From Lojkania enalia (Eukaryota; Ascomycota; Dothideomycetes; Pleosporales), in the NCBI GenBank assembly GCA_010094045.1, contig ML986581.1:1-64000 (forward strand): DNA of 64,000 bases, in the 5' to 3' direction. Shown here one piece after another: positions 23,308 through 35,238 of the stretch (the stretch's first letter is position 1; every line of letters starts with the position of its first letter). The position numbers were made by a program, and so were the translations under genes. Under the pieces are notes generated by a model. That model was given only the letters and a program-made list of their open reading frames with translations. It was not told the DNA's origin and did no database searches.

Positions 23308-25151
23308 TTATGCAAAGCTCGGCTTCAATTTTCCAGCCATCCTATCCATAATCCGCTGCTGCAACAAAGCTTCATATACGTGAGTCACCCACTCTGCACA
23401 CACTCTCCTCGTTACTGCCGGGTCAATAATCTCCTCAATGCCAAAATGGTTCGCTGTGCGCACAGGATTCATCAACCGGCGATACTCATTTTCTAATTCC
23501 TTATACCGTGTTTCTCGTTTCTCCTTGCCATGCTTCTGCTCAATCTCTCGCAACTCGAAGGAATGCCCAACTTCAATACCTCCTTCAAGTGGCAAAGATC
23601 CCCACATTCCGCTTGGCCATGCAACACGCATTCGTGGGTCCCGGCAGTCGAGCATGACACCCCCAGCGACTCCGTACACACGACGCACAATGATAGAGAA
23701 TATGGGCATAGTCGTGCTATAATAGGTGGTTGCGAGTGTAACGCCATGCCTCATTGTGGCCGTCCTCTCCGCCACTGTCCCAATAGCATAACCTGGAATA
23801 TCGATAAATTGAACGAGAGGGATATTGAAAACATCCAAGAACTTCAACATCCTCGTAATCTTCTGGGAGCCCAGCGCATCAAGGGCCCCGGCGTTGACTT
23901 CACAATTTAGTGAGACGATGCCGACCGGTCGCCCGTTAAACCTAGCGAGTCCGACAATAGCAGTTGTGCCCCAGAGCGTCCCAATCTCGAAGAATGAATC
24001 CTGGTCTACGACTTCGGTGATTATTTTACGGGGATTGTACATTCTGTTTCTGGCGCGTGGGATGATAGATCGTAAGGATTCTGATGCACGATTAATGGGA
24101 TCAGAGCATTCAATGGCCGGAGGAAGCTTAGTTCCGCAGTCAGGCAGGTAGCTCAAGACTGTGCGTATTTGCTCGAAACAACTTGCTTCATCTGGAGCTA
24201 GATTGTCGATCGTACCATTGGTGCAATGCATGCTAGGGCCACCAAGATCGGTGAATGATAAACCTTCCTCAAACGTGGCATTCTTGACAACATTTGGCCC
24301 AGCGTTGAACAAGGAGCCCACGTCTGCAGCCATCACAGAGAAGTGACAAGCTACGACACGCGCAGCTCCGAGGCCGATAGCTGGACCTAGAACGGCTCCA
24401 AGGTTTGGGATGCCCATATTGAGTTGCTGCACTACTTGGGTAAACGATGGTAGGGGCGGTACATAGGAGTACCCCGTTTTGCGTATCGTGGTCACAGAGC
24501 CTCCACCCGACGAACCATCTACAAGCTTAACGATAGGTAATTGAAGCGCGATGGCAAGTTTTTCCATATAGACCTAAAAATCTCTTAGGTAACATGAAGA
24601 GCAGAAACTGAATACGATGACCTTACCGTCTTGTCCATCAAAGCACCATCGGCATGTCCTGCTCGTATTGAAAAGTCATCTGCCGTAAAAACGATCTTTC
24701 TTCCTCTCAACTTGCCGAATCCTTGTACGTTGTTGCTTGGCACGAACCCAACAGGCTCTTCTCTTACATCCCCTATCTTCCACTCTACTGTCCCACTCAC
24801 GCTCCCAACCTCCTGAAAGCTTCCCGTATCAAGCAACTGCTCAACTCTTTCTCGGACCCATAGCTTCCCGGCCTGCTTCTGCCGCACATAGCCTCTACTG
24901 TTGGAATCGGGGGTTGCGGCGATTGTACGAAGAGTGTTGAGTTGAGATAGAATATCTGAGTAGTCGGTAGGCAGATCGGACTCTGCTCTTGCAGATTTTC
25001 GGCGGCGATTGGAGGTTTTATGAGGGTCGGCGGCATTAGAGGAGAGGTGGGAGGAGACCTGCGCGAGGCGGTCTTTTGCCGCCTTTGAAAGAGAAGATTG
25101 GGAGGCTTGCGCATTCTTTGGCGTTGAAGGGGGATGATTGTCACCTGCCAT
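23308..25151 (-). CDS. Acyl-CoA carboxylase, carboxyltransferase subunit
   Basis: Transfers the carboxyl group from carboxybiotin to an acyl-CoA. Exons are 24627-25151 and 23308-24573, giving 596 residues. The start is the ATG at 25151, since the frame has a stop codon fifteen codons upstream. An N-terminal region of about 65 residues rich in Ser, Lys and Arg precedes the enzyme; it is not a classic mitochondrial presequence. The N-half has VDGSSGGGSV and NLGAVLGPAIGLGAARV. The C-half has GRPVGIVSLNCEVNAGALD, IPLVQFIDIPGYAIGT and GVAGGVMLDCRDPRMRVAWP. These differ from fungal methylcrotonyl-CoA carboxylase beta and lie nearer to the propionyl/acetyl-CoA carboxylase beta group. The divergent neighbour encodes the matching biotin subunit. 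Substrate is unknown. Confidence 0.85.
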
Positions 25152-25598
25152 TGCAACAGGCACCGGAGAGGCTGAATTAAAGGTGTCCAGCTCCAATTAT
25201 GGAGCGAATGGATATATTTCACATGGCGATGGTAGTGGATGGATGATGGGTGGAAGTGGAGATCTGGAGTAACTCGGTACCGAGGCATCTTGACGCCCCC
25301 CGCTACCATCCCGCGGCTAAGTCTTGTTCGAACGTCTTATTCGGGTGTCCGTGCACGGTTCATAATTACGGCTGGGATGCTTTGCTATTATCTTTAAGTA
25401 TCTAAGATCCTGCGTTCCGTCGCCTATGAGTATATACATATCCTTGTATTATAGTTTCCCATCGTTTCCGTGAAAGGATTGTTCTTGCTCCTCGTCTAGC
25501 GAGTCTCGAGCTCAAACTATCGGCATCCTCACGTACGACACCTACAGGCCCTTTTCGGTTTAGTTGGTGTATCTAAGACCATATAGTCTCTAAGAACG
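25152..25598. promoter_or_regulatory. Shared divergent promoter of the carboxylase pair
   Basis: A 447-bp spacer between the two outward-facing start codons, the only sequence from which both subunit genes can be controlled. Co-expression is therefore expected. I cannot name a binding site. Confidence 0.6.
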
Positions 25599-27642
25599 AT
25601 GGAAAATAAAATGTCTCGCCCGCCACGGCGACCCATAAATCGTCTCCTCATAGCTAACAGAGGAGAAATCGCAACCCGCATCATCTCCACCGCCTGCGAA
25701 CTTTCTGTGGAGACATACGCAATCTACATTTCCGGCGACGCGTCACATGCAGTTCGAGCCACTCATGCGATCAAAGTTCCTTCAGCGGCGACTTTTATGG
25801 ATGTTGATGCGCTCATTAAAATAGCAAAAACGCATAATATCGATGCTGTGCATCCCGGCTATGGATTCTTGAGCGAGAGTGCAGAATTTGCCAAGAGGAT
25901 GTGGGAAGAGGCGGAGGTGATGGTTGTAGGGCCTGGATGGGGTATTCTGGCCGGCACAGGGGATAAGCTAAAAGCGAGGCTATTGGCTGAGGAATGCAAT
26001 GTTCCCGTGTCCCTAGCGCTGGAAACATCGACTAGCAGCATCGAAGATGTACAGCGATTTGGTGCTCAAGTTGGCTATCCAATTATGGTAAAGGCTGTCG
26101 ACGGCGGTGGAGGCCGTGGTATTCGACTAGTTCGAGATGAAGCAAGTTTGGTGTCTGCGGTTAAGAGAGCAATTGAAGAGAGTCCTTCGAAGCAGGTTTT
26201 TGCCGAGAAGGCAGCTATTAATGGATTTAGACATGTTGAAGTTCAGATAATTGGGGATGGTTGCGGAAATGTTACACATCTCTGGGAAAGAGAGTGTAGT
26301 ATCCAGCGGCGTTATCAGAAGGTAGTGGAATTGGCACCCAGCATTGTTCAAGATCGAAAATTGATTGCTAGGGTAATCAAAGATGCCCTGAAAATGGCGC
26401 AGCATGTAAGTTAAGCACTCCAAAAGATCAAGCCGTTGCTAAATTAGAAAACAGAGCCAATATTTCTCCCTTGGGACCTTTGAGTTCCTTGTCAACCCAA
26501 CAACGAAAGAGTATTATTTTCTAGAAGTGAACCCCCGACTGCAGGTAGAGCACACGATAACAGAATCGATATTAATAACCGACATAGTCAAAGTGCAATT
26601 GCTTCTAGCTCAAGGCGCAGGCCTTAGTAATTGTGGTCTTCCAAATCATGCGAGGAAAGCGGAGGCTCTCCCACCAGCGTATTCCATACAATTGCGCATC
26701 ACATCGGAAAATGTTCAAAGCAATTGGTCACTCTCTATTGGAAAAATTGGATCATTTCAGTTTCCCGCTGGAAATGGTATAAGAGTAGATACCCACCTCA
26801 TCAATGGTCACCCATCGGTAGTTTCAGCCGATTTTGACAGCCTTCTAGCAAAGCTAATTATTACCGCGTCCTCATGGCCCGAAGTTACTAGGAAAGCTCA
26901 AAGAGCACTTGATGATACCAAGATATCAGGTGTCAAAACGAACCTCGACATCCTTCGTGGCATCGTTGCCCATCCAGATTTCTTGCATGGAACATGCGAC
27001 ACGCAATGGCTAGAAGCCAATCACCAAGAGCTTCTTCAACTCGGTCAGCGAATATCGACATCAAGACCATCCTCACTTGGGGACGAGATTGTCGGCCCAT
27101 TGACAAGCCCAGCTATCGCATCTTCAAATATGCTCTTTAGGAAAGGAGATGCTTGGTCAATTATTCTTACGTCTCCTGATGCACAGAAGAGCAAAATTCA
27201 GGCACCACCCACTCATCATCTGGAACTTACTCGTGTTCTTCGCAACGATTTCCCTCACTTACTGGCTGCTGAAATTCTCATTACATCTCCTAACTTACCA
27301 TCAAATTCGCAACCCCAAACCACGCCATATACAATAGAACTCACAAGTACATCTGCTAGCGCTTCAGCCGCTACATCACACCATCGTCGCGCCAATCCCG
27401 CGGACCCATCACACATCGGCGTGCCGTTTCCAGGGAAGCTAGTGGAGGTTCTCGTTGACGAGGGCGATATGGTGCGAGAAGGTGATGTCATCTGCGTGGT
27501 ACAGCAGATGAAGATGGAGCTTGAAGTGAGGACCCCCAGAAGCGGTCGAGTGACTTGGGTTACGGAAGCTGAAGATGGTGAAGAGGTAAATGAGGGAACG
27601 TTAGCGGCTATTGTTGCAGGAGAGAAGGAATCAAGGCTCTAA
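25599..27642 (+). CDS. Acyl-CoA carboxylase, biotin carboxylase/BCCP subunit
   Basis: Carboxylates its own biotin with ATP and bicarbonate, then passes the group to the partner carboxyltransferase. Exons are 25599-26405 and 26455-27642, giving 664 residues. The biotin-carboxylase part begins NRLLIANRGEIA and contains VHPGYGFLSE, the Gly-rich ATP loop KAVDGGGGRGIRLV, ERECSIQRRYQKVVE and EVNPRLQVEHT. A variable linker of about 150 residues leads to a C-terminal biotinyl domain starting near VPFPGKLVEV. The biotin attachment site reads QQMKMEL, with lysine at about residue 622, rather than the usual AMKM. The N-terminus (MENKMSRPPRRPINR) is basic and short; a second ATG lies at 25611. Length matches alpha subunits of methylcrotonyl- and propionyl-CoA carboxylases. 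Confidence 0.87.
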
Positions 27643-28647
27643 CATTCGTGGTAGATTCCTATCGTGTACTATGCTTCGCTCCGCCTCTAGTGCTCATAAA
27701 AGGATATGTCGAGCACAGTATATCTTTGGATGCGTCATCCTTCTTCTAGCTTATTCAATTTGCAACTGCAGCCTGTAGTTTGTAATGATGTAGCGAGACC
27801 TCAGCGTCGTAAGACATTAGATCAATTGAAGCAAAAAACATGTCTATCGAAATTCTTGATCATAGGACTATTCAGCTTGAGGTGACCGAGATTCTAATCA
27901 GCTTCTTTCGGATACCCCGTATATTCTAATATAGAGTTTCTCTCCCTAGCTAATTCTAGTCTTAAGATAAGGGTTCCGATCGGTGTGCCTACAATACGCT
28001 CTGCACGTAATATTCCTGTGCTCCTCTCGTACCTCCTGATAAATCGCTCGACCCTTGCTCTTCTTTGATCAGGGTCGATGTCACTTTTATCCACGAATGA
28101 AAGTTCTTAGGGACCTGGCAATACGAGCTCGGCTACGAACACTGCATCGCGTTGCTGCAAGGCTGAAGAATCTGCTCGTTGATTTGGGAGAAGGGGCCGC
28201 TTTATGATTACTCCCGCTCTTCAGTACGTTAAATCTTACCGATTGAAAAGCCGACATAATAAGCAATAAAAGCCACCTGTCAGCAATTGTACTAGAACGG
28301 CAATAGGAAATCGCCTACCCATGTCATCACTTTTTGCCTGTATTACTCAGCAAATCACCACGATAATCGGAGTGGAGGGGTACGGTAACTAGTGGCGTAT
28401 CGGGAGTACCTTTTGGCATGGTCATTCCCACAATAGAATTTTTGCACCATTGCGGATGCTGCAAGGTCAGATTCTAGACCGAGGGTCAAGAACTACAATT
28501 GTTCGACCTCTGCGATTCCGGAGAACAGACGCTTGTTACTCATGGTGGCTTGGTATATTAGTGACCTTGGCGAAAGTCTTGGAAACCCTGAGGACCTGGA
28601 CTATAATTCGGGTTGAGTTCAGTTTTTCAAGGTCTGTAGTCAAATAG
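27643..28647. other. AT-rich intergenic region
   Basis: About 1 kb with no supported gene. A minus-strand open frame at 27894-28094 (rich in Arg and Glu) has no recognisable relatives. The right end must hold the promoter of the FAD oxidase. Confidence 0.45.
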
Positions 28648-30701
28648 ATGCTGACAATATACACATTTATGGCGCAGTTCTACTTCCAATTAATCTTTGT
28701 TCTTCTTTTTAGGCCTCTTTCAGCAAGGCCTTCCCTAGAAGCTCGCCAAAATCTTGTCACATTTGGCGGCCGCAGTTATGATTGCAAGTGCTATCCTGGA
28801 GACCGCTGCTGGCCTTCTGTGTCGAAATGGAAGGCTTTGAATAATACCGTTGGTGGTTTATTGAAGGAAGTTGTCCCAGATTCTGCTGTTTGTTACAACA
28901 CCTTTGAAGGTAGGCCGACATATAACGCTCCTGCCTGTGCTGAAGTTACTGCGAACTTCCCTGGCGAGCAATGGACGTCTGTCAACCCTCCTCAAAAATG
29001 GTCCAAAGTAATACATTAACTTTCGGTTTAGTACTGATCGCGATGTTTCAAATCTCTGGATATTTTGGACTAACAACACCTGTCTTCCAACTACTAATCC
29101 TAGTGATGCATGTACGTTGGGGTACTATCCGGAATACGTAATTCTGGCCAAAAGAAAAGAGCATATCAAAGCGGGTATTGATTTCGCAAGAGAAAACAAC
29201 ATTCGACTGGTCATTCGTAATACTGGCCACGACTTCATGGGTCGCTCTACCGGATTTGGATCCCTTGCAATCAACACTCATAACTTTAAAGATGTTCGAT
29301 TCATCAAGAAATATACAGGCCCAGGTGACTGGACTGGTGGTGCCGTGAAGGTTGGAGCTGGTATCCAGGGCCGCGAGCTGCTGAGGCAGGCGTTCGATCA
29401 ATCCCCAAAAGTCGCAATTGTAACAGGGGAGTGTCCAGTAAGCATCTGCACCAAGGTACAGGTGACAATGTCCTCTAGCTAACCCAACCTTAGACTGTCG
29501 GATTCGCAGGCGGGTAAGCGCTTGTATTGGCGTAAATTAGACTACAATGTTAATCCAAATTACTAGTTATATCCAAGGCGGTGGGCACGGGCCTCTAGCA
29601 ACATTGCATGGCATGGCTGCTGACCAGGCGTTGTCTTTCGAAGTTATCACTGCAGACGGTGCTTATAGAACTGCTAATCCTCGAGAGAATCCGGATCTCT
29701 TCTGGGCTCTTAAAGGAGGCGGCCCTTCGACCTTTGCTGCCATTGTTTCCGTCTTAGTAAAGACTTTTCCCGAAATTCCCTCTGCTGGCGTAATCTTTAG
29801 GATCAATTCAACGCACACAAATGATACTGAAATATTCTGGAAAGGTAAGAACTGACTGCATAATTTGCATGATATTCTATACTGACAGTGATGGTAAGGT
29901 TTCCGCATCTTCCACAATTTATCGAACCGCTACGTGGATAACGGTATGTTCGTCTACTACGAGTTATTTCCGGGTCTTCTCAACGTCCAGCCTTTCGTCG
30001 GGCCTAACATGAATGCTGCGAAAATCAAACAAGTGCTCAAGCCGCTATCAGACCAACTTGCTTCCGAGAACATCCCTCATGACTGGGTTGTGAAAGAATT
30101 TCCCACGTTCTTCGAACTCTACATCGATCTCTTCGCGGACGAGGGGGCCGGGGCTAACATGCTCACTGGTGGTCGGCTCTTTACCAAAACGGATATCCGC
30201 AAAAATGCAAATGGTATCGTAGATGCTATGATTCAGAGCCTTGCTGCTTCTGGAGGAGGCTTCGTAGGCCATATTGTCGGACCCGGCTATGGCGCACCGA
30301 CAGTTGATAATGCAATACATCCGAGATGGCGAGATGGCTCATCTTTTAGCATTTCAATCTTAAATATGCCGCTTAGAGCAACATGGGATGAGAAGAAGGC
30401 TGCCGAGGAACTTCTTACGGACCAAGTAGATGGACCACTACGTGCAGCATCTCCAAATGGTGCTGCATATGTGAATGAGGCTAGTGAATCATGCGTCTGA
30501 GAATATCATTTGATTAATATGATGCAGGGAAATCTCGAGGAGCCTAATTGGCAACAAACCTACTGGGGCAGTAACTATCCGAAATTGTTCGATCTGAAGA
30601 AGAAATGGGATCCTAAAGGTGTGTTCTATGCGAGAACTACGCCGGGTACTGAGCAGTGGGAGGTAATAGATTATGGGACAAGGCTCTGCAAGAGGCTTTG
30701 A
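28648..30701 (+). CDS. Secreted PCMH-type FAD-linked oxidase
   Basis: FAD-dependent oxidase of the berberine-bridge/6-hydroxynicotine oxidase group, common in secondary metabolism. Six exons: 28648-28976, 29032-29437, 29494-29513, 29567-29844, 29899-30479 and 30528-30701, totalling 595 residues. A hydrophobic N-terminus (FYFQLIFVLLF) followed by polar sequence suggests a signal peptide. Family marks are WTNNTC, VIRNTGHDFMGRSTG, TVGFAGGYIQGGGHG spanning three exons, NPDLFWALKGGGPSTF, EPNWQQTYWGSNYPKL and KKKWDPKGVFYA. The histidine in NTGHDF is the usual covalent FAD site. The third exon is only 20 nt. The last intron uses a GC donor if the family alignment is followed; a GT donor nine bases upstream (30471) would also keep the frame but drop three residues. 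Substrate unknown. Confidence 0.85.
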
Positions 30702-31218
30702 GATGATTATGTTCTCAAATTACTTGAACATCTCGGTCTTCAGCTGATGCCTAGACTCATCGTGCCAGTACTGAGCGATACACTATACCATACCTATTAC
30801 GGATAGAGTTGCCAAAGCAGTTTTATCGAAGGGTGCACGAAATTATATAATACAAGCAGTGCGATGTTCATTTATTTAAAGGGTGTCCTCTACACCCAGT
30901 TATTATGCAGGTAGTGATTTACCCCAATCACATGACCTAAACCGAGGATAGTTCAATGTCACCAGGAATCACCAATGCATTCTACCGCACGCAAATATGA
31001 TTGAATATAATGCTGAATAGCTTGCATTATAGGCAATGATGTTGCGTGACGGCTTAGTATTATTCGGTATGTCACCGCCAAGACCATCGTAGAGGCCGTT
31101 GCTCATTCTCACTATGCTAAATAATGGAACATTACCACTTCCTCCCTCTACCCATTTCAATCGTTCAACTAAGCTCAGAATCTTTCTTCCTTACTTTATC
31201 TGAAGGTACTCAATCATA
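30702..31218. promoter_or_regulatory. Spacer and promoter before the metal ATPase
   Basis: A 517-bp tandem intergenic region with no coding signal. It must hold the 3' region of the FAD oxidase and the promoter of the ATPase. No metal-response element could be assigned with confidence. Confidence 0.4.
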
Positions 31219-34200
31219 ATGGCTTGCGGATCAGGCTGTTGCAGTCAGCCAAAGTCTCCTCAGGCAATCCCGAGCCCACCACCGGAGAACGACACCGACA
31301 GTTGCTGTAATGGGAATGTCACTTCTGCTGATAGCTCTAGCAGTGGCTGTGAGGATGGTTGTTGCCAGAATCGAGTCCAAGATTCCCACGCAGTCGCTAA
31401 AAAGGACATTTGTTGTACGGAAAACACCGTGAATACGCCTCAGAAGGACAGTGGTTCTACTATTACGTTCGCAGGATCTTCTGATGAGCTGGTTCCAAGC
31501 TGCTGTGAGGGAAAGACGTCTCCATGTTGCGATTCGACTTGCATTGATCGCCTTGCTCTTCGGGAATGCGTGGCTGGAAATCCTATCACGGGCGGTAAGC
31601 AACTCTTGCAACACGAGCATCCATATTACTAATGTTTACGGTCTCTAGATAATGATACATTGCCTATAGTCGCTAATTGTAGTCGAGGAAGAGACTACAA
31701 ACCTTGCGACCGGCACGCGCGTAATGCCCGTGACAAATATCATGCCCGGCTTGAGGCGCTTGGTTGCATTTGTCGCAGACTGCTTGCTCTCGGACAAGAG
31801 TCATGCTGCATCCCGCGCCATCAAGCCTTGGATAAGATGTGCTCTTCTACCAGGAGTCATAGTGTTCCCACGTCCGTCAAATCTTGTACTTCAGCTGACT
31901 CCTGTTGTGCTCCTGCTCCCACAAAACCCTCCATTGAGTGCAGTACAACAAAACAAATATGTGCCGATGCATGCTGCGGTGACAAAAAGGTTCCTGGTAC
32001 TACAGAGAAGGTAGAAGAATTATCTGATTCAGTCGGGCTGGCTGACCTCGAACTCGGTCACTCTGGAAAGGAACACATAATTCTTAGCATTTCGGGTATG
32101 ACCTGTACCGGCTGCGAGACAAAGCTACAGCGAACTTTATCGACAATTCCAGCAATTACCAATCTAAAAACAAGTTTGGTTCTTTCGCGAGCTGAGTTTG
32201 ACATTACTCGTGGTACTACATCTATAGAGAATGTCATGAAACATCTCGAAAGGACAACCGAGTTCAAGTGTGAAAGGATCACAAATCAGGGATCGAGTTT
32301 GGTATTAATTTGTCCGGGAAGTCCGGGAGATATTGTAAAGACCGAGTGGCCTGATGGAGTCACCGATATAAGAGTTGTTGATAGAAAGACGATACGGGTC
32401 GACTTCGATGCGAAAATTGTCGGAGCTAGGGATCTTCTTGAAAAGGGCTGGGATAGATCTATACAACTGGCGCCGCCACGGTTTGACCCAACTTTGGACG
32501 CCGGAAAAAAGCACGTACAACACATGGGATATATGACTATACTATCTATTCTTTTGACCATCCCCGTCCTAGTCTTGGCCTGGGCACCTCTTCCGGAGAA
32601 AGAAATAGAGTACAGCTCTGCTTCCCTTGGACTTGCAACGGTTGTCCAGTTTGTAATTGCTGGTCCTTTCTATCCAAAGGCCTTGAAGGCCCTAATATTC
32701 TCTAGGGTGATCGAAATGGACCTATTAATTGTCCTAAGCACAAGCACTGCCTACATATTTTCAGTGGTTTCATTTGGATATCTTGTTGCTGGGCAGCCCT
32801 TGTCGACTGGACAATTCTTTGAGACAAGCACGCTTCTCGTCACGCTTATAATGGTTGGTCGATTCGTTGCGGCAATGGCGCGACAAAAAGCTGTAGAGTC
32901 CATATCCATCCGGTCTTTACAAACGTCAACGGCTATCGTCGTAGATAAGTCTGGAGGGGAGAAGGAGATAGATGCTAGACTCCTCCAATACAGCGATGTA
33001 TTTAAAGTTCTTCCAGAATCCAGGATCCCCACTGATGGGACGGTTCTTTCCGGGTCTTCCGAGGTGAACGAATCTATGCTCACGGGAGAGTCGATGCCGG
33101 TCGAGAAACGCAAAAATTCTTCCGTCATAGCTGGTTCAATCAACGGCTCCGGGACCCTCATCGTTCGACTAATCCGAATCCCAGGCGACAACACAATCAG
33201 TACAATCGCGCAGATGGTGGATGAGGCGAAGCTATCGAAACCAAAGGTTCAGGAAATTGCTGACCGTGTCGCGAGTTATTTTGTTCCCTTCATCATCACT
33301 CTTTGCATTATTACCTTTTCTATATGGGTCGGTATTGGCATCGCCGTTCGAAACCAGTCTGGATCTGAAGCAGTTGTTCAGGCAATTACTTACGCTATCA
33401 CGGTTCTAATCGTATCCTGTCCATGCGCAATTGGCCTTGCCGTCCCTATGGTTATCGTCATCGCAACTGGCGTGGCTGCAGAGCGGGGTGTAATTTTCAA
33501 GTCCAACAAGGGCATTGAGTTAGCATACAGGACATCTCACGTAGTCTTCGACAAGACTGGCACATTGACCCAGGGAAAGCTTAGTGTTGCTCGAGAGGAA
33601 TTTTTCGATAGATTAGGCTCAAAGCAATCTTTGCTTCTTGGTCTTGTCAATGATAGCAAGCACCCCGTTTCTGTGGCTGTAACAGCCCACCTAAAGTCAA
33701 ACGGCATATCAGCTACGACGATATCGAATGCTAAGACCGTTATTGGCAAAGGTGTTGAGGGCACTTTCGCAGGCCGCATGATTCGTGCCGGAAACTCTCG
33801 ATGGCTAGGTTTTGAATCTGATCCTCGTGTTCAGTCTATTCTATCACAGGGTCTTACAGCTTTCTGCTTCACGGTGGACAATTCGCTTACCGCCGTTTTT
33901 GGGCTCCAGGACTCCTTGCGGTCTGACGCTTTATCTACAGTGTCAAGGCTGCAAAAATCTGGAATATCAGCTCATATACTGTCCGGGGACGACAGCGGTG
34001 CGGTCTCGACAATAGCAACTCAATTGAACATCCCCCACACCAATGTGCGCTCTCGCTGCACACCGTCAGACAAACAGGCTTACGTCAAACTTCTCTTGTC
34101 CAACTCTTCACCTAGAGTCGGATTCCAGGGTGGCGGGGAACCTGTCGTCATGTTCTGTGGAGATGGAACAAATGATGCTGTTGCGCTGGCTCAAGCCACC

Positions 34201-34494
34201 ATTGGTGTGCATATGAATGAAGGTACAGATGTTGCTAAATCGGCCGCAGATGTTGTCCTCATGCGTCCGAACTTGGCCGGCATTCTCACTGCCATTGCGG
34301 TCAGCAAGAAATCGATACATCGGATCGCATTCAATTTTGGATGGAGCTTTGTGTATAACTTGTTTGCTATTTTGCTAGGTGCGGGAGCGTTCGTCAGGGC
34401 GCGAATTCCACCTGAGTTTGCGGGACTGGGCGAATTGGTGAGCGTATTACCAGTCATTGCCGCTGGTATTGCGCTGCGTTGGGCGAGAATATAA
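31219..34494 (+). CDS. Heavy-metal P1B-type ATPase, Pca1-like
   Basis: ATP-driven exporter of soft metals such as Cd, Cu or Ag across a cell membrane. Exons are 31219-31594 and 31649-34494, giving 1073 residues. The first 250 residues are Cys-rich with at least nine CC pairs (GSGCCSQ, DGCCQN, SPCCDS, DACCGD and others), a feature of yeast Pca1 and its fungal relatives. An HMA metal-binding domain follows with GMTCTGCE near residue 274. The catalytic core shows VNESMLTGES, the metal-site CPC in SCPCAIGL near 716, the phosphorylated Asp in DKTGTLT near 759, and GDGTNDAVALAQA near 963. The ATG at 31219 gives the full Cys-rich tail. The CPC motif excludes Ca or Na pumps; Cu and Cd cannot be told apart. 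Confidence 0.93.
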
Positions 34495-35238
34495 GATAGA
34501 GACGGGACTCCGATAAAATATATATATATTTAAATCTGGGAAGGGTGATGAAGAATTGCATATTGGCTGAATGAGAACATCTCCAATCAGGCAGCTCTTT
34601 TCACAATTTTAATGATGAGTGGGTCCTATGCAATTAGATTCTATCACCGTTTTGAATGAATCGAACGAGTAATTAAAATCTACCTTCCGCGCATTGTGAA
34701 TGATGATATTGGTAGTGTCGTGTACGTCTATGAAGGTTGTTAGAAAACCAAAGCTAGGCTTGCTATAATCGGCTTAATGGAAGAAGACACGAGATTGGTC
34801 TAGAACCGGACTTTGGACCGGGTTGAAAAGGAATGTGTCACTCGTTCCTACGTGTTCGCCAACCTTTCCAGAAAGGATATTTCGTTATTGAGCGATTCAA
34901 CAAGAGTTTCACGGGTATCTACGTTCCAAGAAACTCTGTAAACCCTATAAGAAGCATATGCAATTCCGATTGTTGCTCCCTTGCGCTCTAGTTTTGATTC
35001 GGTACCACGGTATCTGGGACATGTTTCTGGATCATATGTTCAGTGATTTTCTCTTGCTCTTTAGATATGGAGTCTTAAGCAAAGTATTATTGCCAGAAAC
35101 CAGACGATCTCATATTACTTTGGAAAGACTGCAAACTGAGGGACGTTTGTACACAAATCTTGCTATGATCCAAACGCGTCTTGATAGATTTCCTTAGAAC
35201 TAATTCTAGGTTTCAAATGAGAGCTACGTCTCAGTGGC
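34495..35238. other. Gene-poor spacer
   Basis: No supported gene. A 79-codon open frame at 34958-35197 starts with ATG but has no known motif. A short TA-repeat lies near 34520. Confidence 0.5.

Noticed and set aside
23438..24346. Plus-strand open frames inside the carboxyltransferase gene
   Set aside because: Antisense shadows of a conserved minus-strand enzyme.
25151..25196. Extending the carboxyltransferase start upstream to a TTG codon at 25196
   Set aside because: A stop codon lies directly before it and the ATG at 25151 is in frame.
23308..27642. Calling the carboxylase pair mccA/mccB
   Set aside because: The carboxyltransferase motifs do not match fungal methylcrotonyl-CoA carboxylase beta, so no gene symbol was given.
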